Of a stretch of DNA of 39,854 bases, positions 1 through 6,850 are shown one piece after another (within the stretch, counting starts at the first letter, position 1; every line of letters begins with the position of its first letter). The DNA is from an uncultured Clostridia bacterium (lineage in GTDB: Bacteria > Bacillota > Clostridia > Christensenellales > Borkfalkiaceae), in the NCBI GenBank assembly GCA_947632195.1, contig CANROE010000018.1, positions 1-39,854 of the forward strand, read 5' to 3'. The notes under the pieces were generated by a model. It had not been told where the DNA came from. It ran no database searches and saw nothing but the letters and a program-made list of their open reading frames with translations. The position numbers and the translations under genes were made by a program.

Positions 1-83
1 TTCTTGCCTTTGGCAAATAGCCTACCGCACGTCTTTCTCATGTCAAGAGCCTTTCGCGGCATAAACCGCCGCGCCTTTCCGAC

Positions 84-134
84 ATAAAAATCAACCTAAC
101 CCAAACCACTTCATCATGGTTCGAATTAGGTTGA
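84..134 (-). terminator. Terminator of tRNA-Leu(CAA)
   Basis: Read on the minus strand, an outer stem (CAACCTAA/TTAGGTTG) with an inner AACCA/TGGTT stem is followed by ATTTTTAT. It begins a few bases after the tRNA 3' end, so it most likely ends that transcript. Bases 1-83 show no gene I can support. Confidence 0.65.
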
Positions 135-140
135 GGTTGG

Positions 141-224
141 TGCCGGTGATCGGGGTCGAACCGATACGGTATTGCTACCACAGGATTTTGAGTCCAGCGC
201 GTCTGCCAATTCCACCACACCGGC
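141..224 (-). tRNA. tRNA-Leu, anticodon CAA
   Basis: The minus strand folds into a class II (long variable arm) tRNA. The acceptor arms GCCGGTG and CACCGGC pair perfectly, the T arm contains GGTTCGACCCC, and the anticodon loop CTCAAAA gives CAA, which reads UUG. The 3' CCA is not encoded after the discriminator A. A sigma-A promoter lies directly upstream and a terminator directly downstream, so it is a single-gene transcript divergent from polA. Confidence 0.95.
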
Positions 225-235
225 GTGGTAAGATG

Positions 236-264
236 ATTATATAATAATCACACGAAAAAATCAA
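236..264 (-). promoter_or_regulatory. Promoter of tRNA-Leu(CAA)
   Basis: On the minus strand TTGATT (259-264) is separated by 17 bases from TATAAT (236-241). The predicted start lies a few bases before the mature tRNA 5' end at 224. Confidence 0.8.
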
Positions 265-282
265 GCGATTTCCTTGAAAATC

Positions 283-311
283 TTGCAAAAAAATGCGCCG
301 CGTGTTACAAT
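283..311 (+). promoter_or_regulatory. Promoter of polA, predicted leaderless
   Basis: TTGCAA (283-288), a 17-base spacer and TACAAT (306-311). Seven bases after the -10 falls exactly on the polA ATG at 318, and no Shine-Dalgarno sequence precedes that ATG, so the mRNA should start at or next to the start codon. Confidence 0.7.
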
Positions 312-317
312 ATCCGT

Positions 318-2855
318 ATGGAAAAATACGTTTTGATCGACGGCAACAGCCTTTTGAACCGCGCCTTCTATGCCATGAGCGTGTTCACGACGAAGGACGG
401 CATGCCCACCAACGGCATCTTCGGCTTTATCAAACTCCTGTTGAAGATCTTGGAGGACGAAAAACCGCAGTATCTCACCGTTGCATTCGACCTGCACGCC
501 CCTACCTTCCGCCATAAGATGTACGACGGCTACAAAGGGACGCGCAAGCCCATGCCACAGGAGCTCGTTGTGCAGGTGCCCGTGCTCAAAGAGCTCCTGC
601 ACGCCATGCGTATCCACACGGCGGAGCTCGAAGGGTACGAGGCGGACGACCTCATCGGCACCCTCTCCCGTGCGTTCGACGATGTGGAAGTGCTCATCTA
701 TACGGGCGACCGCGACTCCTATCAGCTCGTGACCGACCGCGTCTCCGTCTGCTTTACCAAGCGCGGCGTAAGCGATCTCGACAAACTGACCGGCGAAAAT
801 TTTTACGCGAAAGTGGGGCTCAAACCCTACCAGATCATCGAAGAAAAGGCGCTCATGGGCGACTCTTCGGACAACATTCCCGGCGTGCGCGGGGTCGGGC
901 CCAAGACCGCGCTTGATCTTTTGCGCAAATACGATACGGCGGAAAACGTGTTCCGCCATCTTGACGAACTTACGCCCGCGCTCCGCAACAAATTTGCGGG
1001 GCAAGAGGAAATTTCCCGCCTTTCGCATACCCTTGCGACGATCGATACGGCGGCGCCGATCTCCCTTTCGCGGGAGGAGTGCCGCGTCCATCTTCCCTTC
1101 CCCGCCGAGGCGCGCGCGTTTTTTGCGAAGCTCGAATTCCGCTCGCTCGCGGGCAGCGGCCTCTTTGCGGACGAGCCGCGCTCTGACGGGATGGCAGAGA
1201 CGGTTTTCTGCGGGATCGGGGAGGCTGTTTCCGCCCTCTCCGCCTCGGACGTCTACGCGCTCGATCTTGCGGAGGACGGCCTGCACCTCTGCGTCGGACA
1301 AAAGGAATACATCTTTCCCGAGCGGCAAAACCTGCTCGGCACGGGATTTTTCCCCGAAGAGCTCGTCCCCCTCTACCGGGAGATCTTTGCAAGAGCACGT
1401 CTCGTGATCGTGGCGGACGTAAAGGCCTTTCTGCACCGCATGCGGGAGTTGAAACTCCCCGTGACATGCCGCTTGGAGGACGCGTCTCTGTTCAGCTATC
1501 TCACCGATTCCAACCGCCGCGCCTCGTCCGCGCGGGACTTTATCAAGGATTTCGCCCTGCCCGACACGCTGCCCGCCTATGCCGTCAAGCGCGCCTATGA
1601 GGACGCTTCGGCGCGCACGCGGGGCACGGAGGAGGAAAAACTCTATCGGGAGTTGGAGCTCCCCCTCGCAAAGGTGCTCTACGGCATGGAGGAGACGGGC
1701 GTGCGGGTGGACGAGCGGATGTTCTCCGTCTTTTCCGATAAATATTCGGGGGAACTGACCGCCCTCTCCAAGGAGATCTACAACCTTGCGGGGGTGGACT
1801 ATTTCAACATCAACTCCCCCATCCAGCTCTCCGAGATCTTGTTCGGAAAACTCGGCTTTGAAACCAAGGGCTTGAAAAAGAATGCGCGCGGCTACTCCAC
1901 CAATGCCGAAGTTTTGGAGAAACTCGCCGAAAAGCACGAGATCGCGCGGGTCATTCTGCGCTACCGCGAAGTGCAGAAATTGCTTTCCACCTACATCGAC
2001 GGCATACGCCCCCTCGTGCAGGACGGGATCGTGCACACGACTTACAACCAGACCATGACGACGACGGGCCGTCTTTCGAGCGCCAACCCCAACTTGCAGA
2101 ACATTCCCATCCGCCGCGAGGAAGGCAGAGAGCTGAGAAAGCTGTTCATCGCCCGCGAAGGGAATCTTTTGATCGACGCGGACTATTCCCAGATCGAATT
2201 GCGGCTGCTCGCCCATTTTTCGGGCTGCAAACCCCTCTTAAAGGCCTACCGCGAGGGGAAGGACATTCATGCGATCACGGCGGCGCAGGTGTTCGGCGTA
2301 ACGCCCGACGAGGTGACCCCCCTCATGCGGCATAGAGCCAAGGCGGTGAATTTCGGCATTATTTACGGAATCAGCGCATACGGGCTCGGGAAGGATGTGG
2401 GCTGCTCCACCTCGGAGGCGCAAGCGTACATCGACCGCTATTTCGAGACATACACCGACGTAAAGGAGTACATGGACGAAAACGTGCGCTTTGCCAAGGA
2501 GCACGGGTATGTGAACACCATTCTCGGGCGCAAGCGGCACATTCCCGAGCTGAAATCTTCCAACTACGCGATGCGCGCGTTCGGCGAGCGCGCCGCAATG
2601 AATATGCCCCTTCAAGGCAGTTCCGCAGACATCATCAAACTCGCCATGCTCGGCGTTGCGCGGCGGCTCGAAGAGGAGAAAATGCGCACGAAGATGGTCT
2701 TGCAGGTGCACGACGAGCTCGTGCTCGACGCGCCTTTGGAGGAGGCGGAGCGCGCGGCGGCCATTCTCAAAGAGGAAATGGAGCATGCGGTCACGCTCGA
2801 CGTGCCGCTCACGGTGGATATTTCTTCGGGGGCAAGCTGGTATGACGCAAAGTAA
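318..2855 (+). CDS. polA: DNA polymerase I (proofreading site lost)
   Basis: This 845-residue family A polymerase fills gaps and removes RNA primers during replication and repair. The N-terminal 5'-3' exonuclease domain shows its metal-binding signatures LIDGN (about 7-11), EADD (about 108-111), TGDRD and GDSSDNIPGVRGVG (about 183-196). The polymerase domain carries motif A DADYSQIEL (620-628), the O helix RAKAVNFGIIYG (673-684) and motif C QVHDELV (796-802, catalytic D799). The central domain near residue 313 reads YALDLAEDG where a proofreading exonuclease would have D-x-E, so the 3'-5' activity is almost certainly absent, as in many Firmicutes. The start is set by homology; there is no ribosome-binding site and the promoter implies a leaderless message. 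coaE overlaps the last 14 bases. Confidence 0.97.
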   Translation: MEKYVLIDGNSLLNRAFYAMSVFTTKDGMPTNGIFGFIKLLLKILEDEKPQYLTVAFDLHAPTFRHKMYDGYKGTRKPMPQELVVQVPVLKELLHAMRIHTAELEGYEADDLIGTLSRAFDDVEVLIYTGDRDSYQLVTDRVSVCFTKRGVSDLDKLTGENFYAKVGLKPYQIIEEKALMGDSSDNIPGVRGVGPKTALDLLRKYDTAENVFRHLDELTPALRNKFAGQEEISRLSHTLATIDTAAPISLSREECRVHLPFPAEARAFFAKLEFRSLAGSGLFADEPRSDGMAETVFCGIGEAVSALSASDVYALDLAEDGLHLCVGQKEYIFPERQNLLGTGFFPEELVPLYREIFARARLVIVADVKAFLHRMRELKLPVTCRLEDASLFSYLTDSNRRASSARDFIKDFALPDTLPAYAVKRAYEDASARTRGTEEEKLYRELELPLAKVLYGMEETGVRVDERMFSVFSDKYSGELTALSKEIYNLAGVDYFNINSPIQLSEILFGKLGFETKGLKKNARGYSTNAEVLEKLAEKHEIARVILRYREVQKLLSTYIDGIRPLVQDGIVHTTYNQTMTTTGRLSSANPNLQNIPIRREEGRELRKLFIAREGNLLIDADYSQIELRLLAHFSGCKPLLKAYREGKDIHAITAAQVFGVTPDEVTPLMRHRAKAVNFGIIYGISAYGLGKDVGCSTSEAQAYIDRYFETYTDVKEYMDENVRFAKEHGYVNTILGRKRHIPELKSSNYAMRAFGERAAMNMPLQGSSADIIKLAMLGVARRLEEEKMRTKMVLQVHDELVLDAPLEEAERAAAILKEEMEHAVTLDVPLTVDISSGASWYDAK

Positions 2856-3411
2856 GAAGATCGCCTTGACGGGCGGGATCGGCAGCGGAAAATCGGTTGC
2901 GCTCGCGCTCCTCGGAAAGTGGGGATATCCGGTGTTTTCCTGCGATGAAATTTATGCGGAGCTCTGCGGCGACGAGGAATTTTTGCGGGGACTTTCCGCG
3001 CTCTTCCCGTTTGCCGTGAGAGAGAATGCGCTCGACCGTGCCGCTCTCTCCGCCGTGATCTTTTCGGACGGCGAGGCGCGGAAAAAGCTCGACGCATACA
3101 CCCACCCCCGCATTATGCGCCGTCTGCTCGCCCAAATGGAGGCGTATCCCCTCTCCTTCGCCGAAGTGCCCCTCCTCTTTGAGGGCGGGTATGAAGGGCT
3201 GTTCGACGGCGTGATCGTGCTGCAACGCGACAAGGCGGCGCGGATCGCGGCGGTGATGAAACGCAGCGGCCTCTCCGAGGCGGAGACGTCAGCGCGGATC
3301 GACAGCCAATTCCGCTATGAGCAGCTGCCTGCGGACTGTTTCGTGCTCCCGAACAACGGTTCAAAGGAGGAGCTGTCGCAGGCGCTTTTGCAGATAGTTT
3401 CAAAACTTTGA
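2842..3411 (+). CDS. coaE: Dephospho-CoA kinase
   Basis: This 189-residue kinase catalyses the last step of coenzyme A synthesis, phosphorylating the 3'-hydroxyl of dephospho-CoA with ATP. The P-loop GGIGSGKS is near residues 10-17, followed by a CDEIYAEL segment in the nucleotide/CoA region, VPLLFEGG, and a C-terminal lid with RIDSQF. The ATG at 2842 is chosen because the P-loop lies at the usual distance from it; the open frame extends further upstream only through polA. The start overlaps the polA end by 14 bases, implying translational coupling. polA-coaE neighbourhoods are common in Firmicutes. A second CoA-pathway gene, coaX, lies elsewhere in this window. Confidence 0.95.
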   Translation: MTQSKKIALTGGIGSGKSVALALLGKWGYPVFSCDEIYAELCGDEEFLRGLSALFPFAVRENALDRAALSAVIFSDGEARKKLDAYTHPRIMRRLLAQMEAYPLSFAEVPLLFEGGYEGLFDGVIVLQRDKAARIAAVMKRSGLSEAETSARIDSQFRYEQLPADCFVLPNNGSKEELSQALLQIVSKL

Positions 3412-3453
3412 GTAAGTTCTACTTTTTTTGCGGTTGCGCATACTCTACTTTGC

Positions 3454-3993
3454 ATGAAGAAGGGTGTGCGCAATTTATTTCTCGTTTTTGCCGCGTTGTT
3501 TGTGCTCGCGTTTGCCTGTTTTGCGTGGATCGCGGGGAATTACCGCCGTCCCTGCCGCGACGTGGTGGAGCGCAGCGGGCTCTCTCCCGCGCTCGTGTAC
3601 GCGGTGATGAAGGCGGAGAGCGGTTTCGACGAGAAAGCGCAGAGCCGTGCGGGGGCAGTCGGGCTCATGCAGATCATGCCCGCGACGGCAGAGTTTGTTT
3701 GCAGGGAAAACGGGGTGGAATTCCTGCCCGAAAAGCTGACGGACGGGGAATACAATGTCCGGCTGGGGTGTCTGTATCTGCGCTATCTTTTGCGGCGGTT
3801 CCCGAGGGAAGAGACGGCGCTTGCGGCTTACAACGCGGGCGAAGGGACGGTGCGCGAATGGCTGAAAAACGAACGGTACAGCACGGATGGGGAACGTTTG
3901 GAGTCGATCCCCTATCCCGAGACGGAGCAGTATGTAAAAAAAGTTATTGAATTTCGGAAAAAATATCTGTTTTTTTACCGTGAAAGAAGTTGA
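3454..3993 (+). CDS. Membrane-anchored lytic transglycosylase (SLT domain)
   Basis: This 179-residue protein has an N-terminal membrane segment (about 8-28) and an extracytoplasmic Slt-type domain that should cleave peptidoglycan between MurNAc and GlcNAc. The catalytic Glu is E55 in KAESGFD; it is followed by SRAGAVGLMQIMPATA (64-79) and later ALAAYNAGEGTVREWL, the full goose-lysozyme-like signature. It is short, with no extra binding domain. There is no clear ribosome-binding site. TACTCT at 3441 lies 7 bases upstream of the ATG, and the same bases fit the sporulation SigK -10 pattern CATAnnnTA, so spore-stage expression is possible but unproven. No convincing -35 is visible. Confidence 0.92.
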   Translation: MKKGVRNLFLVFAALFVLAFACFAWIAGNYRRPCRDVVERSGLSPALVYAVMKAESGFDEKAQSRAGAVGLMQIMPATAEFVCRENGVEFLPEKLTDGEYNVRLGCLYLRYLLRRFPREETALAAYNAGEGTVREWLKNERYSTDGERLESIPYPETEQYVKKVIEFRKKYLFFYRERS

Positions 3994-4018
3994 CTTTTGT
4001 TTTGGAATGATGTATGAT
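3990..4018 (+). promoter_or_regulatory. Promoter of the duplicated leader and tRNA-Leu(AAG)
   Basis: TTGACT (3990-3995), a 17-base spacer and TATGAT (4013-4018), overlapping the end of the transglycosylase gene. The predicted transcript starts near 4025 and runs through both repeat units into the tRNA at 4280, giving an unusually long leader of about 255 bases for a tRNA. Confidence 0.75.
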
Positions 4019-4049
4019 AATAAAGCTGTTGAGAAAAGAAGATTTTTGA

Positions 4050-4273
4050 ACAGTAGCTTTCTCAAAAAAGACGCAGTATTTTTTGAGAAAGAGGAGAAAC
4101 AATCGAACGAAAATTGCGCGTTGCGGCGAGCAAGGCGCTGAAAGTGAGATTTGTTTTTCAGAATGAGACAATAGCCTTCTCAAAAAAGACGCAGTATTTT
4201 TTGAGAAAGAGGAGAAACAATCGAACGAAAATTGCGCGTTGCGTAAGCAAGGCGCTGAAAGTGAGATTTGTTT
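4050..4273 (+). repeat. Tandem duplicated structured units ahead of tRNA-Leu
   Basis: Two almost identical units lie in direct repeat with a period of 117-118 bases (4050-4167 and 4168-4273). Each begins with hairpin A, a 12-13 bp stem from CTTTCTCAAAAAA to its complement around a GACGCAGTA loop. A purine-rich linker with AGGAG follows, and then hairpin B (GCGCGTTGC against GCAAGGCGC). Apart from single changes at the left edge, the units differ mainly in the loop of hairpin B (GGCGA against GTAA). The second unit runs directly into the tRNA. No reading frame or known RNA family is recognised. Confidence 0.85.
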
Positions 4274-4279
4274 CGACGA

Positions 4280-4362
4280 GCGGTCGTGGCGGAACTGGCA
4301 GACGCGCAAGACTAAGGATCTTGTGGGAGACCATGCAGGTTCGATTCCTGTCGACCGCACCA
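4280..4362 (+). tRNA. tRNA-Leu, anticodon AAG
   Basis: A class II tRNA with acceptor GCGGTCG pairing with CGACCGC, discriminator A and encoded CCA (4360-4362). The anticodon stem CAAGA/TCTTG encloses the loop CTAAGGA, giving anticodon AAG. This places A at wobble position 34 where most bacteria have GAG. Reading CUC as well as CUU would need A34-to-inosine editing by a TadA-type deaminase. Inosine-34 tRNA-Leu genes are known from some Firmicutes. A strong terminator follows immediately. Confidence 0.93.
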
Positions 4363-4397
4363 CAAAAAGAGCACCCTTCGGGGTGCTCTTTTTGTGG
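4360..4397 (+). terminator. Terminator of tRNA-Leu(AAG)
   Basis: A perfect 17 bp stem that starts with the tRNA CCA end, loop TTCG (4377-4380), and a 3' arm containing TTTTT (4389-4393). Confidence 0.9.
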
Positions 4398-4415
4398 TGC
4401 GAGGAGAATCTCTGA

Positions 4416-4530
4416 TTGTCATGTCGAGCGGATCGCAGTCCAAATTGTCATGTCGAGCGGAGCGCAGTCCAAATTGTCATGTCGAGCGGAGCGCAGTCCA
4501 AATTGTCATGTCGAGCGGAACGCAGTGGAG
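4416..4530 (+). repeat. 29-bp direct repeat array, four copies
   Basis: Copies start at 4416, 4445, 4474 and 4503 with an exact 29-base period. The core is TTGTCATGTCGAGCGGA followed by a CGCAG segment, and there are no unique spacers. The fourth copy continues into the inverted-repeat element. Frames through the array are periodic and not credible genes. Confidence 0.9.
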
Positions 4531-4712
4531 TCGAGACATCTCTACCGTTCGTCGCCGCACGCACGCTTTTCACGCTTTTCTTTACGAAAAGCTCCATTTG
4601 CGTGCGGTGGCTCCTCTTCCCAAAAAATCTTGCGTTGCAATCTTTTTCGAGAGCGCCAAAAAGGCGAGATTTCTCCACGCGGTCGCTCCGCTCCCTTGCT
4701 CGAAATGACAAA
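4503..4712. repeat. MITE-like inverted-repeat element
   Basis: The left end (TTGTCATGTCGAGC...GAGACATCTC) and right end (GAGATTTCTCC...GCTCGAAATGACAA) are imperfect inverted repeats. Between them lies a second inverted pair (GCCGCACGCA and TGCGTGCGGTGGC). The whole 210 bases could fold into one long hairpin. There is no coding sequence, and the ends resemble the 49-bp repeat near 32865-33103. It may be a non-autonomous mobile or processed repeat element. Confidence 0.7.
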
Positions 4713-4988
4713 TTAAGAACATCGGGCGCGAAAAGAACCCCCTAAGAGACACAACCAACCAAAACGTACCAAGATGCCTTCGCGGACTTGCTAACGGGAC
4801 TGCGTACCTACATTTCCGCTCAACATGACGTGATTTTAAAATGGCGCTCAGTATACCCCCTTGCTGTCCCTGAAAGGGAAAGTGGCGAACGCAGTGAGCC
4901 GAAAGGGTTTACTAAAACCCCTCAGTCACTTCGTGGCGGCTCCCCTAAAAGGGCGCCAAGGGTCATTCCAAAACAAGCAGTCCTTCCC
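4713..4988. other. Gene-free spacer with a second repeat family
   Basis: This stretch follows the inverted-repeat element and ends at the ldhA stop. Apart from the palindromic repeat at 4856-4962 I see no promoter, RNA or ribosome-binding site with a plausible frame. The 425-residue plus-strand frame that starts here is mostly antisense to ldhA. Confidence 0.6.
4856..4962. repeat. Imperfect palindromic repeat element
   Basis: The left arm begins with CCCCTTGCTGTCCCTG and the right arm ends with CCCCTAAAAGGGCGCCAAGG. They are imperfect inverted complements around a centre near GGGTTTACTAAAACCC. It looks like a dispersed intergenic hairpin element of the kind common in gut Clostridia; that comparison is from memory, not from a search. 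Confidence 0.65.
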
Positions 4989-6017
4989 TCAAAAGCAACG
5001 CTCTTTGCGCTCTTTCATGCAGTTCTCCACGTTCCCGCACTTGTAGCAGAGCTCGTTTTCGCAGATGTCGCCCTTGAAAAAAGTCACGAGGTTTCCAACC
5101 GTCGTCTCGGCGATCCCCGAGAGCGCCTCCTCCGTCAGAAACGCCTGGTGGGAGGTGACGATCACATTCGGCATGGACAGAAGGCGCGCGAGCACGTCGT
5201 CGTCGATGATGTGTCCCGAAAAGTCGCGGAAAAACACGTCCGACTCCTCCTCATATACGTCGAGGCAGGCGGCGCCGATCTTGCGCTTTTTGATTCCGTC
5301 GAGCAGCGCCTCCGCGTCGATGAGCGCCCCGCGCGACGTGTTGAGGATGATGACCCCCTTTTTGAGTTTCTCCACAGCGGCGGCGTCGATGAGGTGCTCC
5401 GTTTCCGCCGTGAGCGGGCAGTGCAGGGAGATGACGTCGCTCCCCGCAAACAGTTCATCGAGCGAAACATATTCCACCCCCTCCGCCGAAGGAAATTTAT
5501 CGTAAGCGAGCACCTTCATGCCGAACCCCTTACAGATGTCGATGAATACTCTGCCGATCTTGCCCGTGCCGATGACCCCCACCGTCTTTCCGTGCAGGTC
5601 GAATCCCGTCAACCCGTTCAGGGAGAAGTTGAAATCTTTGGTGCGGATATACGCCTTGTGGATGCGTCTGACCGAGGTGAGCAGCAGCGCCATGGTGTGC
5701 TCTGCAACGGCGTAGGGAGAATAGGCGGGCACGCGCAGGACGTGGATCTTCCCGAAGCAATGGGCAAGGTCCACATTGTTGTAGCCCGCGCAGCGGAGGG
5801 CGATGACCTTGACCCCCAGCTCATAGAGCTTGTCTATGACGGGCGCGTCGAGGGTGTCGTTGACGAACACGCACACACCGTCGTACCCCTTTGCAAGGCC
5901 CGCCGTGTCGGCGGTGAGCTTGGTCTCGTAAAATTTGAACGTGATGTTCTGCTCCTTTCCGTATTTGAGGAAGGAGGGCATGTCGTAGTCCTTTGCGTCG
6001 AAAAATGCGATTTTCAT
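4989..6017 (-). CDS. ldhA: D-lactate dehydrogenase (2-hydroxyacid dehydrogenase family)
   Basis: The 342-residue protein matches NAD-dependent D-lactate dehydrogenases, which reduce pyruvate to D-lactate and regenerate NAD+ in fermentation. It shows the Rossmann motif GTGKIG, RGALID (substrate Arg), DVYEEE (catalytic Glu) and SHQAFLTEEAL (catalytic His). YNNVD and RVPAYSPYAVAEHT are typical of the LdhA branch. The ATG at 6017 has AGAGAGGT upstream. The C-terminus is odd: the last 25 or so residues hold five cysteines in the pattern C-x4-C-x2-C-x5-C-x7-C, which I do not recall in characterised LdhA and which could bind a metal or form disulfides. It is transcribed alone. Confidence 0.92.
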   Translation of the reverse strand: MKIAFFDAKDYDMPSFLKYGKEQNITFKFYETKLTADTAGLAKGYDGVCVFVNDTLDAPVIDKLYELGVKVIALRCAGYNNVDLAHCFGKIHVLRVPAYSPYAVAEHTMALLLTSVRRIHKAYIRTKDFNFSLNGLTGFDLHGKTVGVIGTGKIGRVFIDICKGFGMKVLAYDKFPSAEGVEYVSLDELFAGSDVISLHCPLTAETEHLIDAAAVEKLKKGVIILNTSRGALIDAEALLDGIKKRKIGAACLDVYEEESDVFFRDFSGHIIDDDVLARLLSMPNVIVTSHQAFLTEEALSGIAETTVGNLVTFFKGDICENELCYKCGNVENCMKERKERCF

Positions 6018-6033
6018 AATTTACCTCTCTTTT

Positions 6034-6062
6034 ATCCTATCCGATCGCCTGAGATCTGTCAA
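6034..6062 (-). promoter_or_regulatory. Promoter of ldhA
   Basis: On the minus strand TTGACA (6057-6062), a 17-base spacer and TAGGAT (6034-6039). The leader to the ATG is only about 10 bases but contains AGAGAGGT. Confidence 0.8.
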
Positions 6063-6093
6063 TAGTTTGCGGAAAAAAAGAGGGTTTATGAGC

Positions 6094-6762
6094 TCAGTAT
6101 TCCGTTTTACGCTTTAACGAGAAACCGCGTTTTCTTGTCTCCACGATGTGATATTCCCGCTCACTTTGCATGTCGAAGAGGCAGGGACTTTTCGGGGAAG
6201 AAAAGCGCAGCCTGCCGGAGGGGTCGGCGACCTCGGCATAGCCGTAGGCGCACAGGCAGACGGGAATTCCGAAAAAGAAAGCGCCCGCGCGGGTTAGGTT
6301 GAGTTCCAGCCCCTCGTTGAGCTCCTCGAATACGCACAACGCGACGTCTGCGCCGCACAGGGACAGCGTTTCGAGCACATGCGGAAAGTAGAGATCTTCG
6401 GCGACGACGATCCCCAGCTTTCCCGCCTTCGTGTCGAAGAGTTTGATCCCCGCCCCGCTGCGGTATTCGCTGCCGTCGATCCGGTTGACCATGTCCGAGA
6501 CGCCCAGGATCCTCCCCCGCTCCGCCACGACGGCCGATTTCCGCCTGATCCCCCGCGCGTTGGTATAGCAGCCGCTCACCACGACGCATTGCGCCGTCTT
6601 GGAGAGAATGGCGACGTCCTCGAAAAGGTTTGTTTCCCCTTTCAGCTCCCGTTCGTAGCTCACTTCGCCGAGCGCATGGAAGGGAAAGAGCAGAATATCC
6701 GCCTCCCGCTCCCCGCTCTTCAAATCGTTGAGATTTCCGTTTGTGACAAAACAAATGCGCAT
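6094..6762 (-). CDS. Nitrilase-fold protein lacking the catalytic triad
   Basis: The 222-residue product has the overall carbon-nitrogen hydrolase layout: an N-terminal ADILLFP strand, a central GIVVAEDLYFPHVLETLSLCGADV block and a C-terminal strand region. Active members use a Glu-Lys-Cys triad. Here the Glu position is F28 (FPF instead of FPE), the Lys region reads GVSDMV with no Lys, and the nucleophile Cys is A121 (VVAED instead of ICxD). It is therefore probably not an amidase or nitrilase and may bind a ligand or a partner. The start MRICFV is chosen because GGGGAG precedes it; the frame is open further upstream. It lies alone between ldhA and the mscL terminator. Confidence 0.8.
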   Translation of the reverse strand: MRICFVTNGNLNDLKSGEREADILLFPFHALGEVSYERELKGETNLFEDVAILSKTAQCVVVSGCYTNARGIRRKSAVVAERGRILGVSDMVNRIDGSEYRSGAGIKLFDTKAGKLGIVVAEDLYFPHVLETLSLCGADVALCVFEELNEGLELNLTRAGAFFFGIPVCLCAYGYAEVADPSGRLRFSSPKSPCLFDMQSEREYHIVETRKRGFSLKRKTEY

Positions 6763-6810
6763 CGTCTTCTCCCCGTTCATGATATGGGAGAGAGGGAAAA
6801 AGATGTGAAA

Positions 6811-6838
6811 AAAACCGACCCTTCCGGATCGGCTTTTT
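6811..6838 (-). terminator. Terminator of the purA-mscL operon
   Basis: On the minus strand CCGATCC-GGAA-GGGTCGG is followed by seven T. It lies 12 bases after the mscL stop. Confidence 0.85.
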
Positions 6839-6850
6839 TGCGTCATGCGG

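Noticed and set aside
261-2216. 651-residue open frame on the minus strand
   Set aside because: Wholly antisense to polA, whose motifs are unmistakable; long antisense frames are expected in this GC-rich codon usage.
4416-4530. CRISPR array
   Set aside because: Direct repeats abut with no unique spacers, and no cas genes are present.
4394-4745. Overlapping frames through the 29-bp repeats
   Set aside because: Periodic peptides generated by the repeat; no ribosome-binding site or codon bias.
4788-6065. 425-residue open frame on the plus strand
   Set aside because: Runs through the repeat region and then antisense to ldhA; no ribosome-binding site and no recognisable motif.
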